Source: Prorocentrum cordatum | Taxonomy: Eukaryota > Sar > Dinophyceae > Prorocentrales > Prorocentraceae | Assembly: GCA_963575745.1 (NCBI GenBank) | Contig: CAUYUJ010006312.1 | Coordinates: 1 to 50,000, forward strand | Direction: 5' to 3' | DNA length: 50,000 nt | In this document: positions 40,901 through 50,000 of the stretch, in pieces | Layout: each line of letters opens with the position of its first letter | How positions within the stretch are numbered: the first letter of the stretch is position 1 | Made by a program: the position numbers and the translations under genes | The notes under the pieces: generated by a model | Told to the model about the DNA's origin: nothing | Database searches by the model: none | What the model saw: the letters and a program-made list of their open reading frames with translations, nothing else

Positions 40901-42477
40901 AGGCTGTTCCGTTTGACTCGTCCTCGTCGTCGTCGTGGTCGTTGTTGTCGTCGTCGTCGCTGTCGCCGTCGCCGGTCCCCTCCCTTTCCCTGAGCCTGGC
41001 GCCGCTGCCTCCACTTTCACTGGGCCCTCCTCCTTGAGCGCGCCAGCCACAGCGAAATTGAGCAGCGCTGTAGTTGAGTCGAAGGGAAGCCCCTTCCCTT
41101 TGATCCCTTCCCCGCCGGGAGGGGGGGGTCCCGGGGGGGGTCCCGGGGCAGGTCCCGGGTCAGATACGACTCCCCTCTGGGCGGTTCGGGAGCCCAGACA
41201 ATCCCCAAGACGTAGCAAAAGTGTCCCGAGATGCCCCCAAGAATGTCCTCGAGGGACCCGAATCGCTGAAGTATCGGTCCAAGTCGCGACAGCCTCCAGA
41301 CAGCTTCTGAAGTTCCCACTCCAAGGGCACTCCCAAGAGGGCCCCAAGGAGCAAAAATCATAGATTTCCATCAAGTTTTTGAAAGATTTCGGCATTCTCG
41401 CCTCGTCAGCTTCCCGATGCTCCAAGACAGGCCAAGAAGCCCCCAAGACCGCTCCAATATCGCCCAAGAGGCCTCCAAGAGAGCCCCAAAAGGACTCAAG
41501 AGGGCCCCAAGACCGACCAAGAGGCCTCCAAGACAGCCGAAGAGGCCCCCAAGACGGCTCCAAGGAGGAGCCCAGACGGGGGACCCGAACGGACATTTCG
41601 AGCCCTCGGCCTGAGAAGCTCTCAGGAGGCCCCCAGAGGTCCCTAAGAAGCCCTGCAAGAAGCCCCCAAGAGACCCTCAGAGACCCCAAGAGGCCCCCAC
41701 GAGGCTTCCAAGCGGCCCCCCAGAGCTTCCCAAGAGGCCCCCAAACTACCCCGAAGAGGCCCCCGAGAGCGCTCGTCGTCGTCGTCGCCATTCAGGGTCG
41801 GCGGCACTGGCCGTAAGGCCTTCGCAATCAAACCTATGATGCTCGAGGAGGGGCCCCAGAGGGCTTCCAGACGGCCCAAGATGCCTCCAGGACGCCCCAA
41901 AAGACCTCCAAGTGCACTCCCAATTTTCGGCGTCCCGACGCTCCAGATCGGCCCAAGAGACCCAAAATATCAGCCCAAGACGGCCTACGAGCCCGTCAAA
42001 AAGGGCGCCGAGGCGGCCCCAAAATGACCCAACGGTGCGAACACGAACCGACATGTCGAACTTACCGCCCCAAGAATGTCCTGGGAGGCCCCAAGCCCCC
42101 AAGAGGGGCCCCAAGAGGCCCCCTACTACCCTCGTCAAAATTAACTTCAAAAATGGCGACTACGCCCCTGCGATGTCGGCGCGCCCTTCAATGTTGATAG
42201 ACGCCCCTCCCATGTCGGGGCCAGGGCAAAAGTGGTCTGACCGGGAACGACTCGGAAGTTCGATGATGACCGACACTGGAGGGGCGGCGCATACAAGTAC
42301 CTCACAGTCATCGCTACTCTGTCCAGTATCTCCCCACAGACAGTTCAGCCACGTAAGACATTTTTGAGGTTACACGTCGGTCGGAAGAAGTAGGTAAAAA
42401 CATGAAGTAGGAAGACGGATTCAGTTGATTGGGTCCAGGCCCTCCCAGAGAATAACAAAACACAGCAAAAGCGTGAC

Positions 42478-42560
42478 GATTCTTGAAGTAGGAAGGCGCT
42501 TGAAGTAGATTGGGATCTGGGAATCCAAAAATACCTACTTTCAACGACCGGCGTGTAATT
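42478..42560. repeat. Dispersed repeat R4, copy 2
   Basis: CGATTCTTGAAGTAGGAAGG, GGGATCTGGGAATCCAA and CGACCGGCGTGTAA in the same order as at 11.71 kb. Confidence 0.65.
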
Positions 42561-42788
42561 TTGACGAGGGTTGTAGGAAGCCCCGAGACGATCCCCAGAG
42601 GCTCCCAAGCGGCCTCCCGGCTGCCTCCAGAGGCCGCCGGCAGCCCTCCGGAGAGATCCCAGGAAGCACCCGTGAGGATGCAGACCCACTGCCCAGGCAC
42701 GGTGGCGGGATGGCCCGCAGGCCGCCCCTAGTCGGGCGTTGGCGGGACTGGGTTTAGTGGGACCTGGTTCAGTGATGTGTATTGGGGA

Positions 42789-42946
42789 CGAAATCTATAC
42801 ATATCCACTGCTCCCTGGCCAGGCCCATCCTGAACCCAGGAGCTGTGTATACGCCCTCCTGGCCAAACCAGGAGGGCGTGGCGTATACACAGCTGCTGTG
42901 TTCAGGATGGGCCTGGCCAGGGAGCAGTGGATATGTATAGATTGCG
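42789..42946. mobile_element. Near-perfect foldback element, family F2 copy 2
   Basis: Arms of about 75 bp starting ATCTATACATATCCACTGCT and ending AGCAGTGGATATGTATAGAT, with a tiny loop (CCAAA between CCTCCTGG and CCAGGAGG). The inner motif GTGTATACGCCCTCCTGG is shared with 17.31-17.47 kb. Confidence 0.85.
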
Positions 42947-43184
42947 TCGCCCTATGGGGAACGCCCCCCCCGCCCCATTCCACTAACCGGAGTTGCCGTC
43001 ACCCGAAGAACACCAGCTACGGCAAACCTGGTTTAGTGATTCCAACCCATCTTTTGGGCTTCGGGGCCCAATCACTAACCGGCTCCCCTTAACCGGGGTC
43101 CCGGCTATACCCGACCTAGATCCGCCGCGCCCTGTTGGCTTGCTGCAGGGGTGCCTGGCGTGCTAAATCCTGTGTTCGGGGGCG

Positions 43185-43365
43185 CGCAAACATGGACTGG
43201 CGATCCGTGGATGTGGCGCGCGGTCGCCCTGGGATCGGGAGAGGCGCCCTCCCTGAATGCGGCCGGTGCCGCCTCGCGGGACATCTGCGATTTCCCACGG
43301 AAACGGGACCCGTCGCCAATCCACGCCCCCTTGATCCAAATTTGCGATGGGCCGAAATAGTCGGC
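43185..43365. repeat. Dispersed repeat R3, copy 2
   Basis: ACTGGCGATCCGTGGATGTG, AATGCGGCCGGTGCCGCCTC and CGGGACCCGTCGCCAATCCA with CGCCCCCTTGATCCA match 15.56-15.74 kb. It is embedded in the higher-order repeat. Confidence 0.75.
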
Positions 43366-46300
43366 TGGATTTTTGCTCTTTCTCCCCAAAATTAAAGCGC
43401 TCCCCCTGGGGCTTCGGCCCCGCGCGCCGGGCCACCCGGCAAGGTTCCCCAATTGCGTGTCCCGTTGCCCAGACCGCCTCGAAGACGGCCAAGATGGCCT
43501 CCAAGACGCCTCCAAGACTGCCAAGACGGCCCCATGAGAGCCCCAAATGGCCCCAAGATGCACTCAAGACGGCCCAAGCCAAGAGGCTCCCAAGAGGCCT
43601 CGAAGAGGGCCCCCAAGAAGGCCCGAAGAGGCAAAAATCATTGATTGTTCGTAGGTGTTTGAAACATTTTGGCATTCGTTTCTTTTCGGCCTTCCGACAG
43701 CCCGGGGACGGCCCAAGAGGCCCCCTTAGACCTCCCAAGAGGCCTCCAAGATGGCCCGAGAACGGCATCCAAGACGGCCCTGGAGCACCCCAAGAGGGCC
43801 CCAAGTCGACCCAGAGAGGCCCCCAAGACGCCTTCCGACAGGGTCAGACGGGCCAGGAACGCCCTAAGACGGGCAACGAAGCCCCCGAGAAGCCCCCAAA
43901 GACCCCAAGAGGCCCAAGGAGGCCCCCAAGATGCCCCCAAGAGGCTCCCAGGAAGCTCCCAGGAGGCCCCCCAGAGGCTCCTGAGATGCCCCCTCCTCCT
44001 CCTCCTCCTCCTCCTCCTCCTGATCTTTCCCGCCATCCTCCTTCAAATGTTCCCCGAAGGGTTTCCACAATGGCTGGGGGAACACATGGTCAGATAGCTT
44101 GGCAGAGCTCTTGCCACAACACAACGTTCGGCAGCATGGGCTATTACAGAAGGCAGGGGGCGGCGGTGCTTCGCCGTAGGCGTCTTCGATCCGCCGCCCC
44201 CTGTGGTCTTGCCACAAGGGTGCCCGGCGTGCTTAATTTCAAATGAGTTCTGGTTCTTTTTAACACTCCCCCTGGGGCTTCGGCCCATCGCGCCGGCCAC
44301 CCCGAAAGCTCCCAAAGTCCAAGATGGCCTCGATACCTTGAAGTCCGTTCAAGAAGCCACCAATACTGCCCAAGATGGCTCCAAGATGTCCCAAGACGGC
44401 CCCATAGGCCCCCAAGAGGCCTCCAAGACGGCCCAAGAGGCCTTCAGAAGGAGGGCTCCCAGGAAGGCCCGAGGGAGGCAAACATAATTGATGTTCGTTA
44501 GGTTTTTGAGCGATTTTTGCATTTGCTTCTTTTCGGCTTTCCAACGACCCGAGACGGCCCAAGAGGCCCCAAAGATCGCCGTAAGATCGCCCAAGAGGCC
44601 TCTACAATGTCTTCAGAACGGTCCAGAAGGCCTCCAAGACGGCCCCAAGAGGGCCGCAAGACTGCCCAAGAGGCCCCCAAGACGCCCAAGATGGCCTTCA
44701 AGACGGCCCTGGAGCACCCCAAGAGGGCCCCAAGTCGGTTCAGAGAGGCCCCCAAGACGCCTTCCGACGGCGTCTTTGGGACCTCGAACACTCTAAGACG
44801 GCCAAAGAAGCTCCCAAGAAGCCACCAAAGGCCCCCAAGAGGCCCAAGGAGGTCCCAAAGAGGCCTCCAAAAGGCTCCCAAGAAGCTCCCAGGAGGCCCC
44901 AAGAGTTCCGCAAGTGGCTCCTAAGAGGCCTCCTCCTTCTTCTCCTTCTTCTCCTCCCTCTCCTCCTCCTCCTCCTCCTCCTCCTCCTCCTCCTCATCCT
45001 ACCCCCACGTGTTCCCCGAGGAGTTTCCACAACTGGCTGGGGGAACACATGGTCCAATAGCTTGGCCGACCTTTGCCCAAACGTTTGGCCCCATAGGCGT
45101 ATCCGAAAAGGCAGAGGGCGGCGGTGATTCGCCGTAAGCGTCTTCGATCCGCTGCCCTGTTGATTTACCACAGGGGCGCCTGGCGTGCAAAAGGTCTGGC
45201 GTTTTTTAGCTCTTTTTGGAACTCCCTCGGGCTTCGGCCCAGCGCGCCGGCCACCCGGAGAGCTCCTCAAAATCTGCTGGCCAATGTCTTTCCCGCTCCA
45301 AGACGGCCCCAAATAGCGTCCAAGACGGCTAAGATGGCCCCAAGACGGCCCAAGATGTCCTCCGGACGCTTCATGAGGCCTCGAAGACGCCCCAAGCGGG
45401 CTCCAAGTTGACATCTAGGAGGTCAGAATTCTTGATTGTCCGTCGGTTTTTCACTGATTTTAGTATTCTCGCCCCTTCGGGCTTCCGACGCCCCAAGATC
45501 GCCCCAATACGGCCCTGGAAGTCCCCGAGAGGCCCCCAAGTCGGCCCAAGAGGGCACTAAGGCAGCCCAAGAGGCCCTCAAGATGCCCCTAAGAAGTCCC
45601 CAGGAGGTCCCAGGAGATCCCTAAGAGGCCCCAGGAGGCCCCAGCATACCCCCCCAAAAGCTCTCAGGAAGTTCCCAAGAGCCCCAAAAGGGCCTCAAGA
45701 GGCCTCCTCTTCTTCCTCCTCCGCCTTCTGATTCCTCTCCTCCTCCTTTCTCGCCCTCTCCCCAGTGTTCCCCCAAGGGGGTCCACAACGGTTGGGGGAG
45801 CACATAATCCAATAGCTTGGCCTGACTCTGGCTCAACGTTTGGCCGCATGGGCGTTTCCAAAAGGCAGGGAGCGGTGGTGATTCGCCCGCCGTTGGTCTT
45901 CGATCCGCCGTCCAATGTTGATTTATCACAGGGGTGCCCGGCGTGCTTAAATTCTGATGGCTTTTGGTTCGTTTTTAAACTCCCCCTGGGGATGCGGCCC
46001 AACGCGCCGGCCACCCAGAAGGATCCACTCCGCTGGCACAATCGCCTCCTCGACGGCCAAGATGGTGTCCAAGATGCCCCCAAGACGCTTCCAAGACGGC
46101 CAAGATGGCCCCAAGAGAGTCCAAGATGGCCCCAAGGTGCACCCAAGACTGCCCAAGATGCACCCAAGACGGCCCCAGATGGCCAAGACGGAGCCCCAAG
46201 ACGGCCCAAGAAGTTTTCAAGACACCCAGGATGGCATCCAAGACGGCCCTGAAGCGCTCAAGGAGGCTCTAAGACGGCCTCGAGAGGCCCCCAAGACGGC

Positions 46301-46491
46301 TTCTGACAGCGTCAGACGGGCTAGGAACGCCCTAAGACGGCCAGAGTGGCCTCCAAGGAGCCCCCCAAGGCCCCCAGGAGGCCCCCAGGAGGTCCTCTAG
46401 AAGACTCAAGAGGCCCCCCAGGAAGCTCCCAGGAGGCCCCAAGCGTGCCCCAAGAGGCTCTCGAGAGGGCTCATCCTCCTAATTCATCCCT

Positions 46492-46650
46492 TTTCCTTCT
46501 ACCGCGGAGGCCAGTCCACAAGAAACCTTCCACAAGACACCCAACCCTGAGACCCCAGGACGTCCCTTGATTTTTGGCGTGGGAACGTCGCGCCTTCCAT
46601 GGCAGAACCATCGAAACCCAAGACACCCAGGGCACCCTGGAGGCAAGCCC
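46492..46650. repeat. Dispersed repeat R1, copy 3
   Basis: CCACAAGAAACCTTCCACAA, CCCTGAGACCCCAGGACGTC and GGGCACCCTGGAGGCAAGCC are the same blocks as at 11.18 and 20.03 kb. Confidence 0.7.
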
Positions 46651-46754
46651 CCGATAGAAAGCAACTCCTCCCCGTCGCGTCCTAAGGCGCGTCGCCAGGG
46701 CGGGCTGGGTGCTTCGACGGAGACTTCCTCTCGCCCCGTGTGGTCCTTAAGAGC

Positions 46755-47095
46755 TGATGCTTTGCAACCGCTCCACGGGTGGTGGGCGGGTGGTTTTCAA
46801 CATGTGGCCATCGCCTTAGCGCCGCGCGCAGTCGTCCTAAAGCACTGCAGACGTTTCGCAGATGGAAGGCGGTCGGTGTTCAGAATGTGGCTTTCGCATT
46901 CGCGCCGCGCACACACTCGTCCTAAAAGTTCGCGAGAGTTTCGCGGATGGAGGGTGGGTGGTTTTAAACTGTGGCCCTCGCCTCAGCACCGCGCACATTC
47001 GTCCTAAAAGTCTGCAATAATTGCACGGATGGAGGGTGGTACCCTTGCAACATGTGGCTCTCGCCTTGGCACCTTGCACATTCGTCCTATGAGTT
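46755..47095. repeat. About 83-bp tandem repeat, four units
   Basis: Units contain CGGATGGAGGGTGGGTGGTT, ATGTGGCTCTCGCCTT, GCACCGCGCACATTCGTCCT and AAAAGTC; the CGTCCTA landmark recurs about every 82-85 bp (near 46833, 46918, 47000 and 47083). Confidence 0.85.
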
Positions 47096-47155
47096 TACAG
47101 CAATTTCAATGATTCGTCTGGCTGTTTCAAAAATGGTCTGTTTCAAAAATGGTAT

Positions 47156-47322
47156 GGCACGATGCAAGACTCTCAGGTCGCAACAATTACGCTGATTCGC
47201 GGTGTTGAAGTCCCAGGACGGTATTCTGGCACGATTCAGGATCGTCAGGACGCAACAGTAACGTTGATTCGAGGCGTTGAAGTCCCAGGAATGTTCTGGC
47301 GCGGTCCAAGATTTTCGGACGG
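47156..47322 (+). repeat. 72-bp tandem repeat, about 2.3 units
   Basis: GGCACGAT...CAGG, GATTCG(A/C)GG(C/T)GTTGAAGTCC and CAGGA recur at a spacing of exactly 72 bp (GGCAC at 47156 and 47228). On the plus strand the period equals 24 codons and reads TLIRGVEVPG twice in one open frame. No known family. Confidence 0.85.
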
Positions 47323-48337
47323 TTGTCATCCAACGGGGCATTTCCCTCAGTGACAATGAATTATACTAGGGGCCTGCGAAGAGGGAACTTTGGGGGAGGG
47401 TTCATTGCAACATTGTTGAGGAGGTTTTGGGTTTACACTGGTCCTCCTCCTCCTCCTCCTCTTCTTCCTGCTTCTCCTCCTCCTCCTCCTCCTCCTCCTC
47501 CTACTACCTCTCCTGACCCTCCCCCCTATCCTCCCTCAGGTGTTCCCCGAAGGACTTCCAGAGCGGCTGGGGCAAAACATAGTCCGATAGCTTGGCCAAG
47601 CTGGGGCCCTACGAATGGCAACAGAGGCGTTTCCCAAACAGGCAGGGGGCGGCGGTGCTTCGCCGCAGACGTGTTCGATAATCAAAGTGAAACCTGAAAT
47701 CGCCGGAGAGCCCCCAGAGAGCCCCCAGAGGGCCCCTACAGAATTCCAAGCAAGCCCTCAACAATATCACACCAGGAACCTTTGGTATGACACTGCTGCG
47801 GGCTGTTTCGGGAGCCCTCATGGCCGCATGGGGCCTCTCAAGCCTTTCAGAGCCTCTTGGGACTCTCAGAGAGCCTGGAGAGAGCTCCAAGAAGCCTTCA
47901 AAAGAGCCCTGAGAGAACTCCAGGAGGGTTCCCAGACGGTCCCCAACAATATCATACCACGGCACGACGGCGCGATGGGCCGTGGGCCACCACGGAAATC
48001 CAAGAGGGGCTTGAAATCGCCCGAACGCCCCCAGAGAGCCCCCAGAGGGCCCCCACAGAGTTTTTCAAGAGACGACCAGGCGCGCCTCCCAGATGGTCAG
48101 GCTGGCGCTGCGTTGCGGCCAAGACGATCCACTATGGCCTCAAAGACGGCGAAGATGACCCCATCCGACCTAAGATGGCCGCAAGATGCCTCCAAGACGG
48201 TCCCGGATGGCGGCAAGAGGCCACGCCACCATGAGGCCTGAGGAGGCGCCGAAAAGGCACCCAAGAGGTCTCCTCCTCTTCCTCCTCCTTGTTGTCAGCG
48301 GGCTTCAGGGGAACTCTTCGGGGCGTCTGGTCCCAAC

Positions 48338-48546
48338 CTTTCCGAACACTTCCAGCAATCGCCTTCATCCAGGGGGTCTTCCTTCCTGTGCCGGCGGCGC
48401 CGGCCATGAGGCTCGCACGATACAGTCCGAGGCGTGGATGGACCCCGTGTGCAGAGTCGTGCGACCCTCTCTGCAGGCAGTGCAACTGGAACTGCCCTTT
48501 GCATCCTGATATTTGCCCACTTCACAGCGGTCGCAATGCGTCTGAC
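48338..48546 (-). CDS. Cysteine-rich membrane protein, exon A (GCC2/GCC3 repeat, one-base frameshift)
   Basis: Minus strand from about 48546: THCDRCEVGKYQDAKGSSSC, TACREGRTTLHTGSIHASDC, I. This is a textbook GCC2/GCC3 (ephrin-receptor-like) repeat with CxxCxxGxYQD and SDC spacing. Skipping one base (48418) continues it as CEPHG ... EDPLDEGDCWKCSE, restoring the expected SDCIC motif; as written, the frame runs into a stop. Acceptors are the AG at 48548-48547 or 48543-48542; a donor AG|GT lies at 48339-48336. The phase left by that donor does not match exon B, so at least one exon or the exact junction is missing. The extra base may be a sequencing error or a real lesion. Confidence 0.65.
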
Positions 48547-48551
48547 CTGAG

Positions 48552-48665
48552 GTCGGGCATGTCCTCCTACAGGCGGACTCTGGCCGAAAAATGATACATA
48601 CGAGTAACATGCTCCAAACTAACTAGAAATGATCGAAAATCGTCCTCACACTATTTTCTGACTAT
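48552..48665. mobile_element. GTCGGGC MITE family, copy 5 (one end decayed)
   Basis: GTCGGGCATGTCCTCCTACA at the left, with internal GGCCGAAAAATGATAC, CATGCTCCAAACTAACTAGA and CACTATTTTCTGACTATTCC as in the other copies. The right terminal repeat is not recognisable. In the gene orientation its intact end lies only a few bases before the exon A acceptor. Confidence 0.65.
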
Positions 48666-48679
48666 TCCCACCAGCCCTC

Positions 48680-49074
48680 TGGGCGTCGGTGGTTTAGGGC
48701 GTTTCCTCTTCCACCCCTCCCTCTTCCCCTTCGGGGAGGGGTTTACCCCTCCCCCTAGCCCCTCCCCGTGGACCTGGCCGGGGGGGGGGGCGCGAGCGGT
48801 CAGAGCGTCCAAAACGGCCTCGGCGAGGAAGCCAACATCATTGATTTTACTAGGGTTTTGGCCCCATTTTGGCCCCGTGATGGGGGCAACCCTAATTGAA
48901 GCTCCCCTCTTCTTTGATCGATGTCCTCCAAGATGGCCCCAAGAGGCCCCCAGGAGGCCCCCAAGAGGATCCCAAGCGGCCCAAAGAGGCCCCCCCGAGG
49001 CACCCAAGACGCCGAAAAACCCCTCAGGACGACCCTCTACTCGCCTGGGCGTCGTTTCTGGATGGGATGGTAGG
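48680..49074. other. Spacer with CCAAGATGGCCCCAAG sequence
   Basis: C- and T-rich CTCCCTCTTCCCC tract, then a further short piece of the degenerate repeat of the A-B intron (ATTGATTTTACTAGGGTTTT, CCAAGATGGCCCCAAGAGGC). No gene is recognised. Confidence 0.6.
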
Positions 49075-49900
49075 GATATTTTTTGTTGCCAGCCGCAGGC
49101 GAGCGCGCCGATGGCGTGTCAAGGTCCGAGCGGGCCGCGCAAGGGCCTAAATTACCTAGCAAGAGCAGGGGAAGCCTACCGCCGAGCCTCAGCCTAGGAC
49201 CAGGAAGAAACCGAGAGGGGGGGGAGGGGGGGCTGTGGGCTGCTGACTGCCAGGGGCTGCGAACGTGCGACAACCTGAGGCTGCCAGGGGCTGCACACTG
49301 CCAGGGGCTGCCAGGAGCTGCGACCTGAGAGCTGGACGACCAGGTGTGAATTGAACTGCAAAAAATTAATCAACCGCTGCGGACTGCACAGGCTGCCAGG
49401 GTGGTCTGAACCGTGGAGGTCTGAACCACCGAGTAGACGAATTGAATCCACGTGAATTGGCCAACCGAAGCTGGAACGCAGCCAAAATGGCGCGCAGTAG
49501 CACCAGAATGTGACCAGGGTGACGGCGAACCGGTGTACAGACTGCCCGGGGTGCCCACCTTGGACTAGCAGGTGCGGGTGGTGGCGCCGCCGAAGTCGCA
49601 CACCAAATCCCCGCGCTGGTGGGGGGTACTTTTTGTCGGCAGCCGCAGGCTAGAGCGCCAGCTGCGAGTCAGGGTCCGAGCGGGGCGCGCGAGGGCCTAA
49701 TTAATCAGGAGCAAGCACCAGGAGGAAGACGAAGAGGGCGGCGAGGCTGCTGCACTGCCAGGGGTTGCACGCATGCAACGAGCTGCAGAGGGGGCTGACT
49801 GCCAGGGTGGCCGACTGCCAGGGTCTGCAAGCTGCTGGTGAATTGGATGCAGAGGGCGTGAGCACCCGAGGGACTGCAAGACTACCAGGGTGGCCAGAGC
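49075..49900. repeat. Duplicated block with CTGCCAGGGGCTGC motifs
   Basis: TTTTTTGTTGCCAGCCGCAG GC, AGGTCCGAGCGGGCCGCGCA AGGGCCTAA and a CTGCCAGGGGCTGC-rich tail at 49.08-49.33 kb recur as TTTTTGTCGGCAGCCGCAGG C, GGGTCCGAGCGGGGCGCGCG AGGGCCTAA and the same tail at 49.63-49.90 kb. The remainder to 50000 holds a fragment like the GTCGGGC MITE end (GGGGACAGGCCCAAC near 49943). Confidence 0.8.
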
Positions 49901-50000
49901 CAGGTGGACCGACGTCTAGAATTTTGGATATTCCTCCTATAGGGGACAGGCCCAACTTAAGTCTGACCTCGCTGCTCCTGGAAATCGCCGGCGAGACACC

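Larger units (their letters stand above)
40900..48330. repeat. Higher-order degenerate repeat filling the exon A-B intron
   Basis: Mostly degenerate CCAAGACGGCCCAAGAGGCC arrays. Recurring landmarks: a TTGATTGTTCGTAGGTGTTT / TTTTGGCATTC block at 41.36, 43.64, 44.49 and 45.43 kb, and a module (CTC)n, GTTCCCCGAAGGGTTTCCAC, TGGGGGAACACATGGTC, GATAGCTTGGC, AGGCAGGGGGCGGCGGTG, TCGATCCGCCGCCC, GGGTGCCCGGCGTGCTT, ACTCCCCCTGGGGCTTCGGC at 43.99-44.31, 44.98-45.27, 45.76-46.02 and (first part only) 47.50-47.67 kb. A last-part-only copy lies at 43.13-43.44 kb. No exon is recognised inside. Confidence 0.8.

Overview
The window looks like nuclear DNA of a core dinoflagellate (Symbiodiniales, Suessiales or Prorocentrales type; the species cannot be resolved). 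The strongest sign is a perfect 22-nt dinoflagellate spliced-leader (SL) sequence with tandem relicts at the 5' end of a LINE. Supporting signs are a spliced gene broken up by introner-like foldback elements, dense short repeats, high GC, very low gene density, and dinoflagellate-type mobile-element proteins. There are no bacterial operons, rRNA or tRNA genes, or CRISPR arrays.

Layout. 1-3.6 kb: a minus-strand APE-type LINE with ORF1, then ORF2 (endonuclease plus the start of a reverse transcriptase), running off the left edge; its 5' end carries the SL array. 4.8-6.3 kb: a diverged SL relict followed by a frameshifted transposase-like pseudogene on the plus strand. 7.1-10.1 kb: three decayed coding-like tracts on the minus strand, one encoding a two-transmembrane protein. 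10.9-21 kb: mostly dispersed foldback elements, MITEs and microsatellites, with one weak ORF at 12.5-13.6 kb. 21.0-24.2 kb: a 3.1-kb CA-rich satellite. 24.4-25.9 kb: minisatellites and duplicated blocks.

25.9-48.55 kb: parts of what I read as one minus-strand gene for a cysteine-rich (GCC2/GCC3, ephrin-receptor-like) multi-pass membrane protein. The exon pieces lie at about 48.5-48.3 (A), 40.16-39.84 (B), 39.63-39.44 (C), 30.84-30.22 (D) and 26.90-25.93 kb (E). The B/C intron (204 bp) is a foldback element flanked by a GGTTAC direct repeat, and removing it restores a clean EGF-like reading frame: an introner. The other introns are 3-9 kb and hold a decayed tyrosine recombinase, three copies of a composite microsatellite-rich element (two in inverted orientation around about 3.7 kb), coding-like remnants, and a large degenerate higher-order repeat at 40.9-48.3 kb.

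48.55-50 kb: a MITE next to exon A, then duplicated CTGCCAGGGGCTGC-rich blocks.

Together these show three mobile-DNA processes in one locus: mRNA-like retroposition recorded by stacked SLs, intron creation by foldback elements, and intron growth by repeat insertion.
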